From Smithellaceae bacterium (lineage in GTDB: Bacteria > Desulfobacterota > Syntrophia > Syntrophales > JAQULV01), in contig JAQULV010000106.1 of the NCBI GenBank assembly GCA_028718405.1, forward strand, positions 1-5,881: a DNA stretch of 5,881 nt, read 5' to 3'. Of the stretch, positions 1 to 5,881 are shown piece by piece (position 1 is the stretch's first letter; each line of letters begins with the position of its first letter). The translations under genes and the position numbers were made by a program. Below the pieces are notes generated by a model. The model had not been told where the DNA came from. It made no database searches and worked only from the letters and a program-made list of their open reading frames with translations.

Positions 1-1278
1 ATCCTCTTTTCCGTCGCCATGCCGCCGGCGGCCATCAGGTTCATCTATTCGCGTCAGCTTTACGGCTTTGACCAAAGGCGGACGGAAATGGAACGGCCGG
101 CGCACTACTACCACACAATGTTGACAAATCCTGACTACGCTAAGGAAGTACGCCTTCTTGCCAGCGGTCCACTCTTCCGTGATCGTTTCCGCAGCCTGAG
201 GGGCCTTCTGCGCAAAGGTCGACTGGACCTTTCCCGCCGCAGATCTCTTGCCGACCTTTTGTCGCAGTCTCTCGCCACCTTAACCATTTTCGGCGTCTTT
301 GCTTTCATCGTCCAGCAGGCCATTTATCGGACCATCACGCTGGGCGATATGGTCATGTACTACCAAGGTTTTCAGAGCGGCCTGGGTTTCCTGCAGTCGA
401 TCCTCCGCAGTCTGGCCGGGCTTTATGAGGACAACCTTTTTCTCGGCAACTTCTATCAATTTCTCGAACTCCAGCCAAAGATTGTGACTTCCGAGCCGCC
501 CAAGGAACCGCCAGCCGAATTCCGCGCCGGTATCAGCTTCCATGGGGTCAGCTTTGGTTATCCCAACTCCGGTGCTAACGCCTTGTCGGACATCGATCTC
601 GAGCTGAAACCTGGCCAGGTAATAGCGCTGGTCGGTGAGAACGGCTCCGGTAAGACGACGCTTATCAAACTCCTGTGCAGGCTGTACGATCCGACCCAAG
701 GTTCGATAACGGCGGACGGCGTCGACCTGAGACAGATTCAACCCGAACGCTGGCGCCGGGAAATCAGTGTCACCTTTCAGGATTACGTTCATTATTTCCT
801 GAGCGCGAAAGAAAATATCTGGTTGGGAAACGTGCAGGCATCTCAGGGAGAAACCGAAATCGCCGCGGCCGCCGGCAAAGCCGGCGTCGACAAGGTTATC
901 AGCCGACTACCCCAGGGCTACGAAACGGTCCTGGGTGTCCAGTTTCAAAACGGCCACGAAATCAGCGTGGGCGAGTGGCAAAAGATGGCTCTGGCCAGAA
1001 CCTTCTTCCGAGATGCGAGGATCGTCGTACTGGACGAGCCGACGAGTTCCCTCGATCCCCTGTCCGAAGCGGAGCTGTTCCGGCAATTCCGTGAACTGAT
1101 CGCAGACCGGAGCGCGATCCTGATCAGTCATCGTTTCTCGACGGTCCAGATGGCCGACCGCATTTACGTCCTGGAAGGTGGAAGGATCATTGAGCGGGGC
1201 AGCCACCGGGAGTTGATCGAACTGGCCGGCAACTATGCCCGGCTCTATCGCACGCAGGCCGAACATTACAGGGAATAA
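1..1278 (+). CDS. ABC exporter, C-terminal membrane helices plus ATPase domain (5' partial)
   Basis: This is the C-terminal part of a half-size ABC exporter, which uses ATP hydrolysis to move a substrate across the inner membrane, normally as a dimer. The frame is open to base 1, so the first Met codon (19-21) is probably internal and the first half or so of the membrane domain is missing; such proteins are usually near 600 residues and about 425 are present. A hydrophobic stretch at about 256-345 is the last helix region. The ATPase domain follows: Walker A GENGSGKTT (634-660), Q-loop Gln (778-780), signature ISVGEWQK (961-984) in place of LSGGQ, Walker B with the catalytic Glu and an SSLD D-loop (1021-1056), and the H-loop His (1129-1131). 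All ATPase motifs are present. A nucleotidyltransferase gene follows after 64 bases on the same strand, probably in one operon. This pairing suggests a peptide (RiPP, possibly lasso-type) exporter, but the substrate cannot be read from the sequence. Confidence 0.93.
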   Translation: MLFSVAMPPAAIRFIYSRQLYGFDQRRTEMERPAHYYHTMLTNPDYAKEVRLLASGPLFRDRFRSLRGLLRKGRLDLSRRRSLADLLSQSLATLTIFGVFAFIVQQAIYRTITLGDMVMYYQGFQSGLGFLQSILRSLAGLYEDNLFLGNFYQFLELQPKIVTSEPPKEPPAEFRAGISFHGVSFGYPNSGANALSDIDLELKPGQVIALVGENGSGKTTLIKLLCRLYDPTQGSITADGVDLRQIQPERWRREISVTFQDYVHYFLSAKENIWLGNVQASQGETEIAAAAGKAGVDKVISRLPQGYETVLGVQFQNGHEISVGEWQKMALARTFFRDARIVVLDEPTSSLDPLSEAELFRQFRELIADRSAILISHRFSTVQMADRIYVLEGGRIIERGSHRELIELAGNYARLYRTQAEHYRE

Positions 1279-1342
1279 CCAATGATCCTCGGAGCACGCG
1301 TTATCCGGCTCGATTGTACCGGTTGTCATAAACGGAGTCTTT

Positions 1343-2578
1343 ATGAACTGGGTAAATGAGGAACTCAAAAGATCGAAACTGGACGAACAGACCGCCCTGG
1401 AATTCATGCTGATATTTACCTGTGCCGGGTCGATGCTCAAGCCGGGATGCCCTTCCTCGGAGATAATCTCGGACATCATATCCCGGCATTCCCGTGACTG
1501 GCGCGGGTTCATCAAGCTCGTTCGGGAGAACCGCGTGACCGCCATCATCTACCAAGCACTCCGCAGTTTGCCGCCGCACGAAGAAATGAAGCCGATTCTG
1601 GAGGCCATCAAGCGCTCCTGGATGGGAAGTGCGGCGCATATGCTGATGATAACGACGGAGCTGACAAAGCTGTCCAAACTTTTTGCCGCAAACTCCATCC
1701 CCGTCATTTCCTTCAAGGGACCGGCATTGGCGATGCAGGCTTATGGGGGCATTCACATGCGGCCCTGCAGCGACCTCGATCTGCTGGTAGCACCCGAAGA
1801 CCACGCGCGAGCGGAGACTCTGTTACTGCAAGAGGGGTACAACTACCTGACGGGAGAGTTGCCCTTCAAGAGAAATAAAGTCCGCAAACCCACCTGGTCT
1901 CATACGCATATGATTCAGCAGAAGACGGGAACGCACGTCGAACTTCACTTCGATCTCCTCCATTTCGCCGATGCACACTTGTTTGCCTTTGACGATCTCT
2001 GGCGTCAGCGCGTCACCGTCGTTATCTCCAATACAACCGTTTCAACTCTGCCACTGCCCCTGCATTGCATCTATCTGAGCATGCACGGGGAACAACACGG
2101 CTGGCAGACCCTTATTTGGCTATACGACATTGCCGTCCTGACCAACGGCATGACCGCGGAAGAAATCGCTGCCTTGACAGCCCTGGCAAAGCAGCACGGG
2201 CAAAGGAAGCGCCTCGAAAACAGCCTGCTGCTGGCCCGCCTTCTGTTCGGCCCGGATAATCGATGGAAGCCGTACTTGCGGAATACCTCGGATACGCAGC
2301 CAATGACCTACCCAAGACTGGCACTACAGTTGATTATCCAGCGGCACATACGGGGACGGAACCTCAGCCTGCGCCATTACTGGCTGGCGGAAAGACTCCG
2401 ATGGGCGGGAATCGCGACGGTAAAAGGAAAATGGCGATTTCTCATCGCCCATCTTCTGCCTCGGGAAATGGATGTCGCCGAAATCGAGTTGTCGAAACAC
2501 TTCTATTTTCTTCATTACCTGTTGAGACCTGTCTGGGTGTTGAGGCGGAAGCTGGGGCTCTTGCATCGACCCGGTTGA
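1343..2578 (+). CDS. Nucleotidyltransferase family protein (PF14907 / NTP_transf_5 type)
   Basis: This 411-residue protein resembles the uncharacterised nucleotidyltransferase family PF14907, which has a polymerase-beta-like fold. The core reads FKGPAL (residues 124-129), then RPCSDLDLLV with the metal-binding pair D144 and D146, then a THVELHFDL segment at 197-205 where E200 is the likely third acidic residue. The catalytic core therefore looks intact. The C-terminal part is basic and ends in a segment like YLLRPVWVLRRKLG, which I recall as typical of the family. The start is supported by GGAG at 1334-1337, five bases before ATG. It lies 64 bases after the ABC exporter gene. Family members sit beside exporters in lasso-peptide and other RiPP clusters, and in some polysaccharide clusters with PqqD and HPr-kinase-like genes. 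Their substrate is mostly unknown; one idea is modification of the peptide or another small molecule. The family call is firm and the function is not. Confidence 0.85.
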   Translation: MNWVNEELKRSKLDEQTALEFMLIFTCAGSMLKPGCPSSEIISDIISRHSRDWRGFIKLVRENRVTAIIYQALRSLPPHEEMKPILEAIKRSWMGSAAHMLMITTELTKLSKLFAANSIPVISFKGPALAMQAYGGIHMRPCSDLDLLVAPEDHARAETLLLQEGYNYLTGELPFKRNKVRKPTWSHTHMIQQKTGTHVELHFDLLHFADAHLFAFDDLWRQRVTVVISNTTVSTLPLPLHCIYLSMHGEQHGWQTLIWLYDIAVLTNGMTAEEIAALTALAKQHGQRKRLENSLLLARLLFGPDNRWKPYLRNTSDTQPMTYPRLALQLIIQRHIRGRNLSLRHYWLAERLRWAGIATVKGKWRFLIAHLLPREMDVAEIELSKHFYFLHYLLRPVWVLRRKLGLLHRPG

Positions 2579-2600
2579 TCGGCGGCGATCATTTCCCTCC

Positions 2601-2629
2601 TTGACAAATTGTCCCGCTTGATATTAACA
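2601..2629 (+). promoter_or_regulatory. Putative sigma-70-like promoter before the thioesterase gene
   Basis: A perfect -35 consensus TTGACA (2601-2606) is followed by AT-rich sequence containing TATTAA (2622-2627, 15-base spacer) or TTAACA (2624-2629, 17-base spacer). It lies in the 81-base gap after the nucleotidyltransferase gene, and would give a leader of about 20-25 bases before the thioesterase ATG at 2660. The -10 box is imperfect, so this is a prediction. It suggests that the thioesterase gene starts a new transcription unit. Confidence 0.42.
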
Positions 2630-2659
2630 AAACCGCCATAAAGACCGCAGGGAGAACTA

Positions 2660-3073
2660 ATGACAGGGAAACCGACAACTGACGAGTTGAAGCGCTTCTT
2701 TACAAGGGACACCTTCGCCAACTACGTGGGCATCGAGCTTCTCGAAGTGGCAGACGGTCACGCTACGGCCCGGCTGGAGCTCAAGGACCACCACCTGAAC
2801 GGCGTCGGTATCCCCCACGGCGGCGCTATCTTTACCTTGGCCGATTTGGCCTTCGCCGCGGCGTCCAATTCAAGAGGACAGGTGGCGGTCGCAATTAACG
2901 TCAACATCTCCTATCTCAAGGCGACTACGGGTAAAGCCCTGATCGCCAAGGCCCACGAGGTATCGTGCAACAGCAAGCTCGCCTCCTACACAATCGAAGT
3001 GGCTGACGATGAGGGGGAGATCGTCGCTCTTATGCAGGGTATGGTATATCGGAGAAGCACCAAGACCGGGTAA
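2660..3073 (+). CDS. PaaI-family hotdog-fold thioesterase
   Basis: A 137-residue single-domain hotdog thioesterase, the usual length for the PaaI family, which hydrolyses acyl-CoA (often phenylacetyl- or hydroxyphenylacetyl-CoA) in the cytoplasm. The signature runs from LNG (residues 46-48) through PHGGAIFTLADLAFAAASNS (52-71). HGG at 53-55 and Asp62 correspond to the substrate-binding loop and catalytic acid of E. coli PaaI, and the LADxAFAxAxNS block matches that protein closely. The start is supported by AGGGAG (2649-2654), five bases before ATG. No phenylacetate genes are visible nearby, so it may be a general salvage thioesterase that frees CoA, or a broad aromatic acyl-CoA thioesterase. 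The next gene lies 88 bases downstream on the same strand and may be co-transcribed. The family is clear and the substrate is not. Confidence 0.9.
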   Translation: MTGKPTTDELKRFFTRDTFANYVGIELLEVADGHATARLELKDHHLNGVGIPHGGAIFTLADLAFAAASNSRGQVAVAINVNISYLKATTGKALIAKAHEVSCNSKLASYTIEVADDEGEIVALMQGMVYRRSTKTG

Positions 3074-3161
3074 GGCGGACAGACACAATACCATACAGAG
3101 ACAGGAGATGACCGCCGCTGCGGATCTTCTGTCAAATATATAAAGGAAGGGAAACAGTTTT

Positions 3162-3707
3162 ATGAAGATACTGGTTGTGGTGGGAATGCCCGCGTCGGGA
3201 AAGAACATCGCCCGCGACTACGCTCAGGAAAGAGCGATCCCTTACTTCTCCACGGGGGATCTCGTACGGGCCGAGGTGAACAGAAGAGGAGTAGAACCCA
3301 ACGCCGAAAACACGGCCATCGTCTCGACGGAGCTCAGGGGCGATGACGGCATGGGCGTGACGAGGATCGCTGTGGCCACGGCCCTGAAGGCAAAGGCGCC
3401 GCTGGTGTTCATTGAAGGGATGCGCTCCTGGCCCGAGATCGAACTGATCCGCCGCCATTCTCCTTGCACCGTGGTTGCGTTCCTCGCCCCTGTGGAGCTG
3501 AGAAAGCAGCGGATAGTGCAGAGGGGACGCACCGATTATTCTGCATCCGCCTTCCACCAGCGGGACGCCCGGGAGATCTCTTACGGTACCGCAATCCCTT
3601 TGGCGCTCGCCGATGAGTATATACTCAATGCCGGCACCATGGACGAGGCCCTGAAGTCACTTGACGGAATCGTCAAGCGTCTCGCCGCCGCTCAAGACGG
3701 CATTTGA
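3162..3707 (+). CDS. UPF0200-like P-loop nucleotide kinase (AAA-type ATPase)
   Basis: This 181-residue P-loop protein has the layout of nucleoside monophosphate kinases and is closest, by motif, to the UPF0200 family best known from archaea. It has a Walker A loop GMPASGKN (residues 8-15), in which Asn15 replaces the usual Ser or Thr. An adenylate-kinase-like FSTGDLVRAEV follows at 29-39, then RRGVEPNAEN (41-50), FIEGMRSWPEIE (83-94), and a lid-like RGRTDYSASAFHQRDARE (121-138). Family members are often called AAA ATPases or likened to dephospho-CoA kinase, but I know of no settled substrate. A strong GGAAGGG (3145-3151) lies ten bases before ATG. The 88-base gap upstream has an AT-rich patch (3134-3144) without a matching -35 box, so read-through from the thioesterase gene is plausible. 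Its last 16 bases overlap the end of cca on the other strand. Confidence 0.8.
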   Translation: MKILVVVGMPASGKNIARDYAQERAIPYFSTGDLVRAEVNRRGVEPNAENTAIVSTELRGDDGMGVTRIAVATALKAKAPLVFIEGMRSWPEIELIRRHSPCTVVAFLAPVELRKQRIVQRGRTDYSASAFHQRDAREISYGTAIPLALADEYILNAGTMDEALKSLDGIVKRLAAAQDGI

Positions 3708-5047
3708 TCCTTCAACCAGTTCTTCCTGACCCAGACGATGGCGTCGCCGGTATCCGTCAGCTCACCATTCAACTGGGCTTCCTCGACCGCTCGGAGAATC
3801 TCGCCGTAGACGGGACCGGGCGGTATCCCCATCCCGATCAGATCGCGGCCGGTGATGAGCCGCGGCGGGTGGAGATCTGCCGTCGCAAATTCCTCCAACT
3901 TCTTTTTGCAGAACTTGTAGTTGTCGAGCATCCCGTGACTGCCTAGGCAATCCAGACGATGGAGCTCCAGATGCAGGGGGAATTCGGGAATACGAAGAAA
4001 CCTCTTGAGCCGGCCCGGTCGCATCTGCGTCACGTTCATAAAAAGCATGTGGGACGCAATGAGATTAATGATCGTCTCTTGATCGGTGCGGGAGAACCTG
4101 AATCTCTCCAGGATATCCTCAGCCATTCTCTGGCTCTCCTTCGTGTGGCCGTAGAAATGGATGCCCCTTTCATCTTCAAAACGCGTCGTCGCCTTCCCGA
4201 CGTCATGCAGAAGGACGGACCAGGCAAGGCGCGGATCGGCCTGCCCCTTTTCATCCAAGGGGAGTAGCGCCAGCATCCGTAGCGTGTGTTCCCAGACGTC
4301 GCCTTCAGGGTGAAACAGCGGCGGCTGTTCTACACCCTGCAGCGCTTTTAATTCCGGGATGATCTCTTCTAAGAGACCGGTCACATTCAGGAGCTCCAGA
4401 CCACGGCGCGCAGAGCCACGGCACAACGTCTTAATCAACTCTTCGCGGATCCTCTCGGCCGAACAGGTGCTAATCAACGCTGACATCCTTCGCACCACCT
4501 GGAATGTTCCGTCTTCAATTTCAAAGTCCAGGTTAGCGGCAAAGCGCACCGCTCTGATTAGGCGCAAATGATCTTCCGAGAAACGGACCTCGGGATCGCC
4601 GATCGTACGGATTAGGCGTCTTCCCAGGTCGTCGCGTCCCCCCACGTAGTCCAGGATCTCGCCTGTTTCCGGGTCCATCATGAGCCCGTTGATCGTAAAG
4701 TCGCGGCGTCTGACGTCCTGCTCGGCCGTGGCATAGGAAACGCTCTCGGGTCTGCGACCGTCGCGGTACCCTTCTTCTGTTCGGAAGGTGGCAACCTCGT
4801 AACTGTGGCCCTCTTCGATAACCGCGATGACACCGAATTTCACCCCTAACGGAACAGTCTTACCAAACAGCGCCTGAACCTGACCGGCGCGAGCGGAGGT
4901 GGAAATGTCGAAATCTTCGCTTGCCTTGCCGAGCAGAAGATCGCGGACGCATCCGCCTACGAGGTAGGCTTCATGACCGGCATCCTTCAGTCTACGCACG
5001 ATACCCATGGCAGCGGCCAGTTGCAGGTTATTCTTCTGATCCAACAT
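3692..5047 (-). CDS. cca: tRNA nucleotidyltransferase (CCA-adding type) with HD domain
   Basis: This 451-residue class II nucleotidyltransferase adds all or part of the 3' CCA end of tRNA. The head domain has LVGGCVRDLLLG (residues 29-40), the metal-binding D45 and D47, EVATFR (84-89) with a third acidic residue, and RRRDFTINGL (113-122). The neck has EDHLRLIRAVRF (158-169) and AERIREEL (197-204). An HD phosphohydrolase-type domain follows, with H253, HD at 280-281 and H300, suggesting repair or phosphatase activity on tRNA ends. The length fits the HD-containing subgroup. AGGGAG (5051-5056) sits just ahead of the ATG, supporting this start. The gene follows thiD on the same strand after 87 bases that include a possible terminator, so it may have its own promoter, though none is clear. 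Some bacteria split the job between CC-adding and A-adding enzymes, and motifs alone do not exclude that here. A poly(A) polymerase is less likely. Confidence 0.93.
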   Translation of the reverse strand: MLDQKNNLQLAAAMGIVRRLKDAGHEAYLVGGCVRDLLLGKASEDFDISTSARAGQVQALFGKTVPLGVKFGVIAVIEEGHSYEVATFRTEEGYRDGRRPESVSYATAEQDVRRRDFTINGLMMDPETGEILDYVGGRDDLGRRLIRTIGDPEVRFSEDHLRLIRAVRFAANLDFEIEDGTFQVVRRMSALISTCSAERIREELIKTLCRGSARRGLELLNVTGLLEEIIPELKALQGVEQPPLFHPEGDVWEHTLRMLALLPLDEKGQADPRLAWSVLLHDVGKATTRFEDERGIHFYGHTKESQRMAEDILERFRFSRTDQETIINLIASHMLFMNVTQMRPGRLKRFLRIPEFPLHLELHRLDCLGSHGMLDNYKFCKKKLEEFATADLHPPRLITGRDLIGMGIPPGPVYGEILRAVEEAQLNGELTDTGDAIVWVRKNWLKDQMPS

Positions 5048-5100
5048 CTTCTCCCTAAGAACCAGGAAGGGAAGGCCTCGTTATCGAATATCATCGTGAG

Positions 5101-5122
5101 AAAAAAGGAGCGTTCTCCTTTT
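5101..5122 (-). terminator. Possible Rho-independent terminator after thiD
   Basis: Read on the minus strand, AAAAGGAG, loop AACG and CTCCTTTT form an eight-base-pair stem starting 12 bases after the thiD stop codon, and the T-run extends to six. An outer GAG/CTC pairing (5098-5100 with 5123-5125) could lengthen it with a two-base bulge. The stem has only four G-C pairs, so termination may be partial. The position between thiD and cca favours a real signal. On the plus strand the hairpin is followed by CTCC rather than T's, so it would act only leftwards. Confidence 0.5.
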
Positions 5123-5134
5123 CTCCGTTATTGA

Positions 5135-5869
5135 TTATCCGGTCTTCTCGCGCGGGGAAGGAAAGAAAGACTGTCCGGGAATAAAGCCTGCTCCCGACGG
5201 TTGTGCGTTTCTGATTGCCGCTGTCAGATACTCTTTCGCCCGAGCCACGGCGGAGATGACGTCACCGCCGGCAGCAAGGAAGGTCGCTACGGCCGCCGAA
5301 AAAACACAGCCCGTACCATGGACCTGTTTGGCCATGAGCCTTGGGCCGGAGAACCGCCGACAACCAACGCCGTCGAAAAGGACATCAACTGCCTCATCTG
5401 ATGCGTCCGCGAGATGCCCACCCTTCACGACAACGTAACGCGGACCAAACTTTCCGATGGCCCGCGCCGCCTCTTCCATGTCCTTTACGCTCTCGATGTG
5501 CAGACCGGTCAAGGATTCCGCCTCCGGGATATTCGGCGTTACGACCCAAGCCAGCGGGAAGAGCTCTTTCAACAAGACGTCCCTAGCCTCATCGGCCAGG
5601 AGGGCTGTCCCCGTCGTCGCGGCAAGGACCGGATCAACGATGACCTTCTCAATCCTGTATTGTCTGATCTTGCGGCTGACCATCTCTATGATGGGAACGT
5701 TGACAAGCATCCCCGTCTTGGCGGCATCAATGCCGATAGCGGAGGCTACTGCGTCGAATTGGAGTCCGACAAACTCAGCCGGAATCTCGCAGACACCCAG
5801 CACCTCACGCGTGTTCTGCGCCGTCAGAGCCGTCACGACGCTCATCCCGTATCCGCCCAGGGCCGTAAA
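5135..5869 (-). CDS. thiD: Hydroxymethylpyrimidine/phosphomethylpyrimidine kinase (N-terminus missing)
   Basis: ThiD phosphorylates HMP and then HMP-phosphate to give HMP-PP, the pyrimidine half of thiamine, in the cytoplasm. The visible part begins at FTALGGYGMSVVTALTAQNT, the well-known N-terminal block of the family, so the Met at 5843-5845 is internal. About 26 residues are missing, by comparison with E. coli ThiD (266 residues), including the substrate-binding GSDxSGGAGIQAD region. Further motifs are KTGML, VIVDPVLAATTG, VTPNIPEAESL, VVKGGHL, and the anion-hole HGTGC (5306-5320) with the catalytic Cys at 5306-5308. The reading frame continues to base 5881, but the last codons are adapter sequence and spell ALPI where the family has a conserved ADLKT-like segment. 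No thiE fusion is present; the protein ends normally just after the kinase domain. cca lies downstream on the same strand behind a possible terminator. No thiamine riboswitch can be seen, because the gene's 5' end is absent. Confidence 0.93.
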   Translation of the reverse strand, partial: FTALGGYGMSVVTALTAQNTREVLGVCEIPAEFVGLQFDAVASAIGIDAAKTGMLVNVPIIEMVSRKIRQYRIEKVIVDPVLAATTGTALLADEARDVLLKELFPLAWVVTPNIPEAESLTGLHIESVKDMEEAARAIGKFGPRYVVVKGGHLADASDEAVDVLFDGVGCRRFSGPRLMAKQVHGTGCVFSAAVATFLAAGGDVISAVARAKEYLTAAIRNAQPSGAGFIPGQSFFPSPREKTG

Positions 5870-5881
5870 GATCGGAAGAGC
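5869..5881. other. Illumina adapter remnant at the contig end
   Basis: The last 13 bases read AGATCGGAAGAGC, identical to the first 13 bases of the Illumina TruSeq read adapters. They sit exactly at the end of the sequence, and the ThiD reading frame matches its family up to this point and then stops matching. These bases should be treated as artefact and not as genome. Confidence 0.93.

Noticed and set aside
121..126. TTGACA inside the exporter gene, considered as a promoter
   Set aside because: It lies within coding sequence, far from any gene start, with no suitable -10 box at the right distance.
280..792. 170-codon minus-strand open frame inside the ABC exporter gene
   Set aside because: It lies opposite a gene with a complete set of ABC ATPase motifs, and its own translation shows no recognisable domain. 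It is a shadow frame.
907..1804. Two long minus-strand open frames (907-1548 and 1301-1804) across the exporter/nucleotidyltransferase junction
   Set aside because: Both are antisense to well-supported coding sequence and show no family motifs; they overlap each other as well.
2576..2591. Six-base-pair hairpin TGATCG-GCGG-CGATCA at the nucleotidyltransferase stop codon, considered as a terminator
   Set aside because: The stem is short and is followed by ATTTCCCTCC with no T-run, so it does not meet the usual pattern for intrinsic termination in either direction.
3108..3143. 11-codon ORF in the gap before the UPF0200-like gene
   Set aside because: The AGGAG sequence runs directly into its ATG with no spacing, and it is very short, so there is no support for translation.
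3132..3557. 141-codon minus-strand frame opposite the UPF0200-like gene
   Set aside because: The plus-strand frame carries clear P-loop kinase motifs and a strong ribosome site; the antisense frame has neither.
5843..5845. Met codon as the start of ThiD
   Set aside because: It is internal to the conserved FTALGGYGMSVVTALTAQNT block, and the true N-terminus lies beyond the contig end.
1..5881. CRISPR arrays, tRNA or rRNA genes, insertion sequences, riboswitches
   Set aside because: No spaced direct repeats, cloverleaf-like elements, transposase motifs or terminal inverted repeats were seen on reading through both strands.

Overview
The window looks like one end of a bacterial contig, probably assembled from short reads and probably metagenomic. 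It is moderately G+C-rich and densely coded, and it carries six protein genes and no RNA genes. No gene-free stretch reaches 300 bases; the longest gaps are 64 to 88 bases. The host is inferred, with low confidence, to be an anaerobic proteobacterium-like lineage such as Desulfobacterota/Syntrophales. That rests only on the mix of a UPF0200-type P-loop kinase, a PaaI thioesterase, an HD-domain CCA-adding enzyme and ThiD. No marker gene fixes it.

Left block (1-2578, + strand): the C-terminal part of an ABC exporter with fused membrane and ATPase domains, cut by the window edge, is followed by a complete PF14907-type nucleotidyltransferase. This pair is familiar from the downstream end of lasso-peptide and other RiPP clusters, and also from some PqqD/HPr-kinase-like exopolysaccharide clusters. 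The biosynthetic core genes would lie to the left, outside the window, so the link is an inference.

Middle block (about 2601-3707, + strand): a promoter-like site with a small palindrome over its -35 box precedes a PaaI-type hotdog thioesterase. That gene is followed by a small P-loop NMP-kinase-like protein of the UPF0200 type, a family best known from archaea.

Right block (3692-5869, - strand): thiD (thiamine pyrimidine kinase, N-terminus missing) and then cca (tRNA nucleotidyltransferase) are read leftwards. A hairpin with a U-run between them may terminate thiD. The cca gene runs tail-to-tail into the UPF0200 gene, and the two coding ends overlap by 16 bases.

The last 13 bases (5869-5881) are identical to the start of the Illumina TruSeq adapter. 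They are almost certainly not genomic, and they explain why the ThiD frame stops matching its family at the very edge. No convincing new system is visible; the most promising lead is the possible RiPP cluster running off the left edge.
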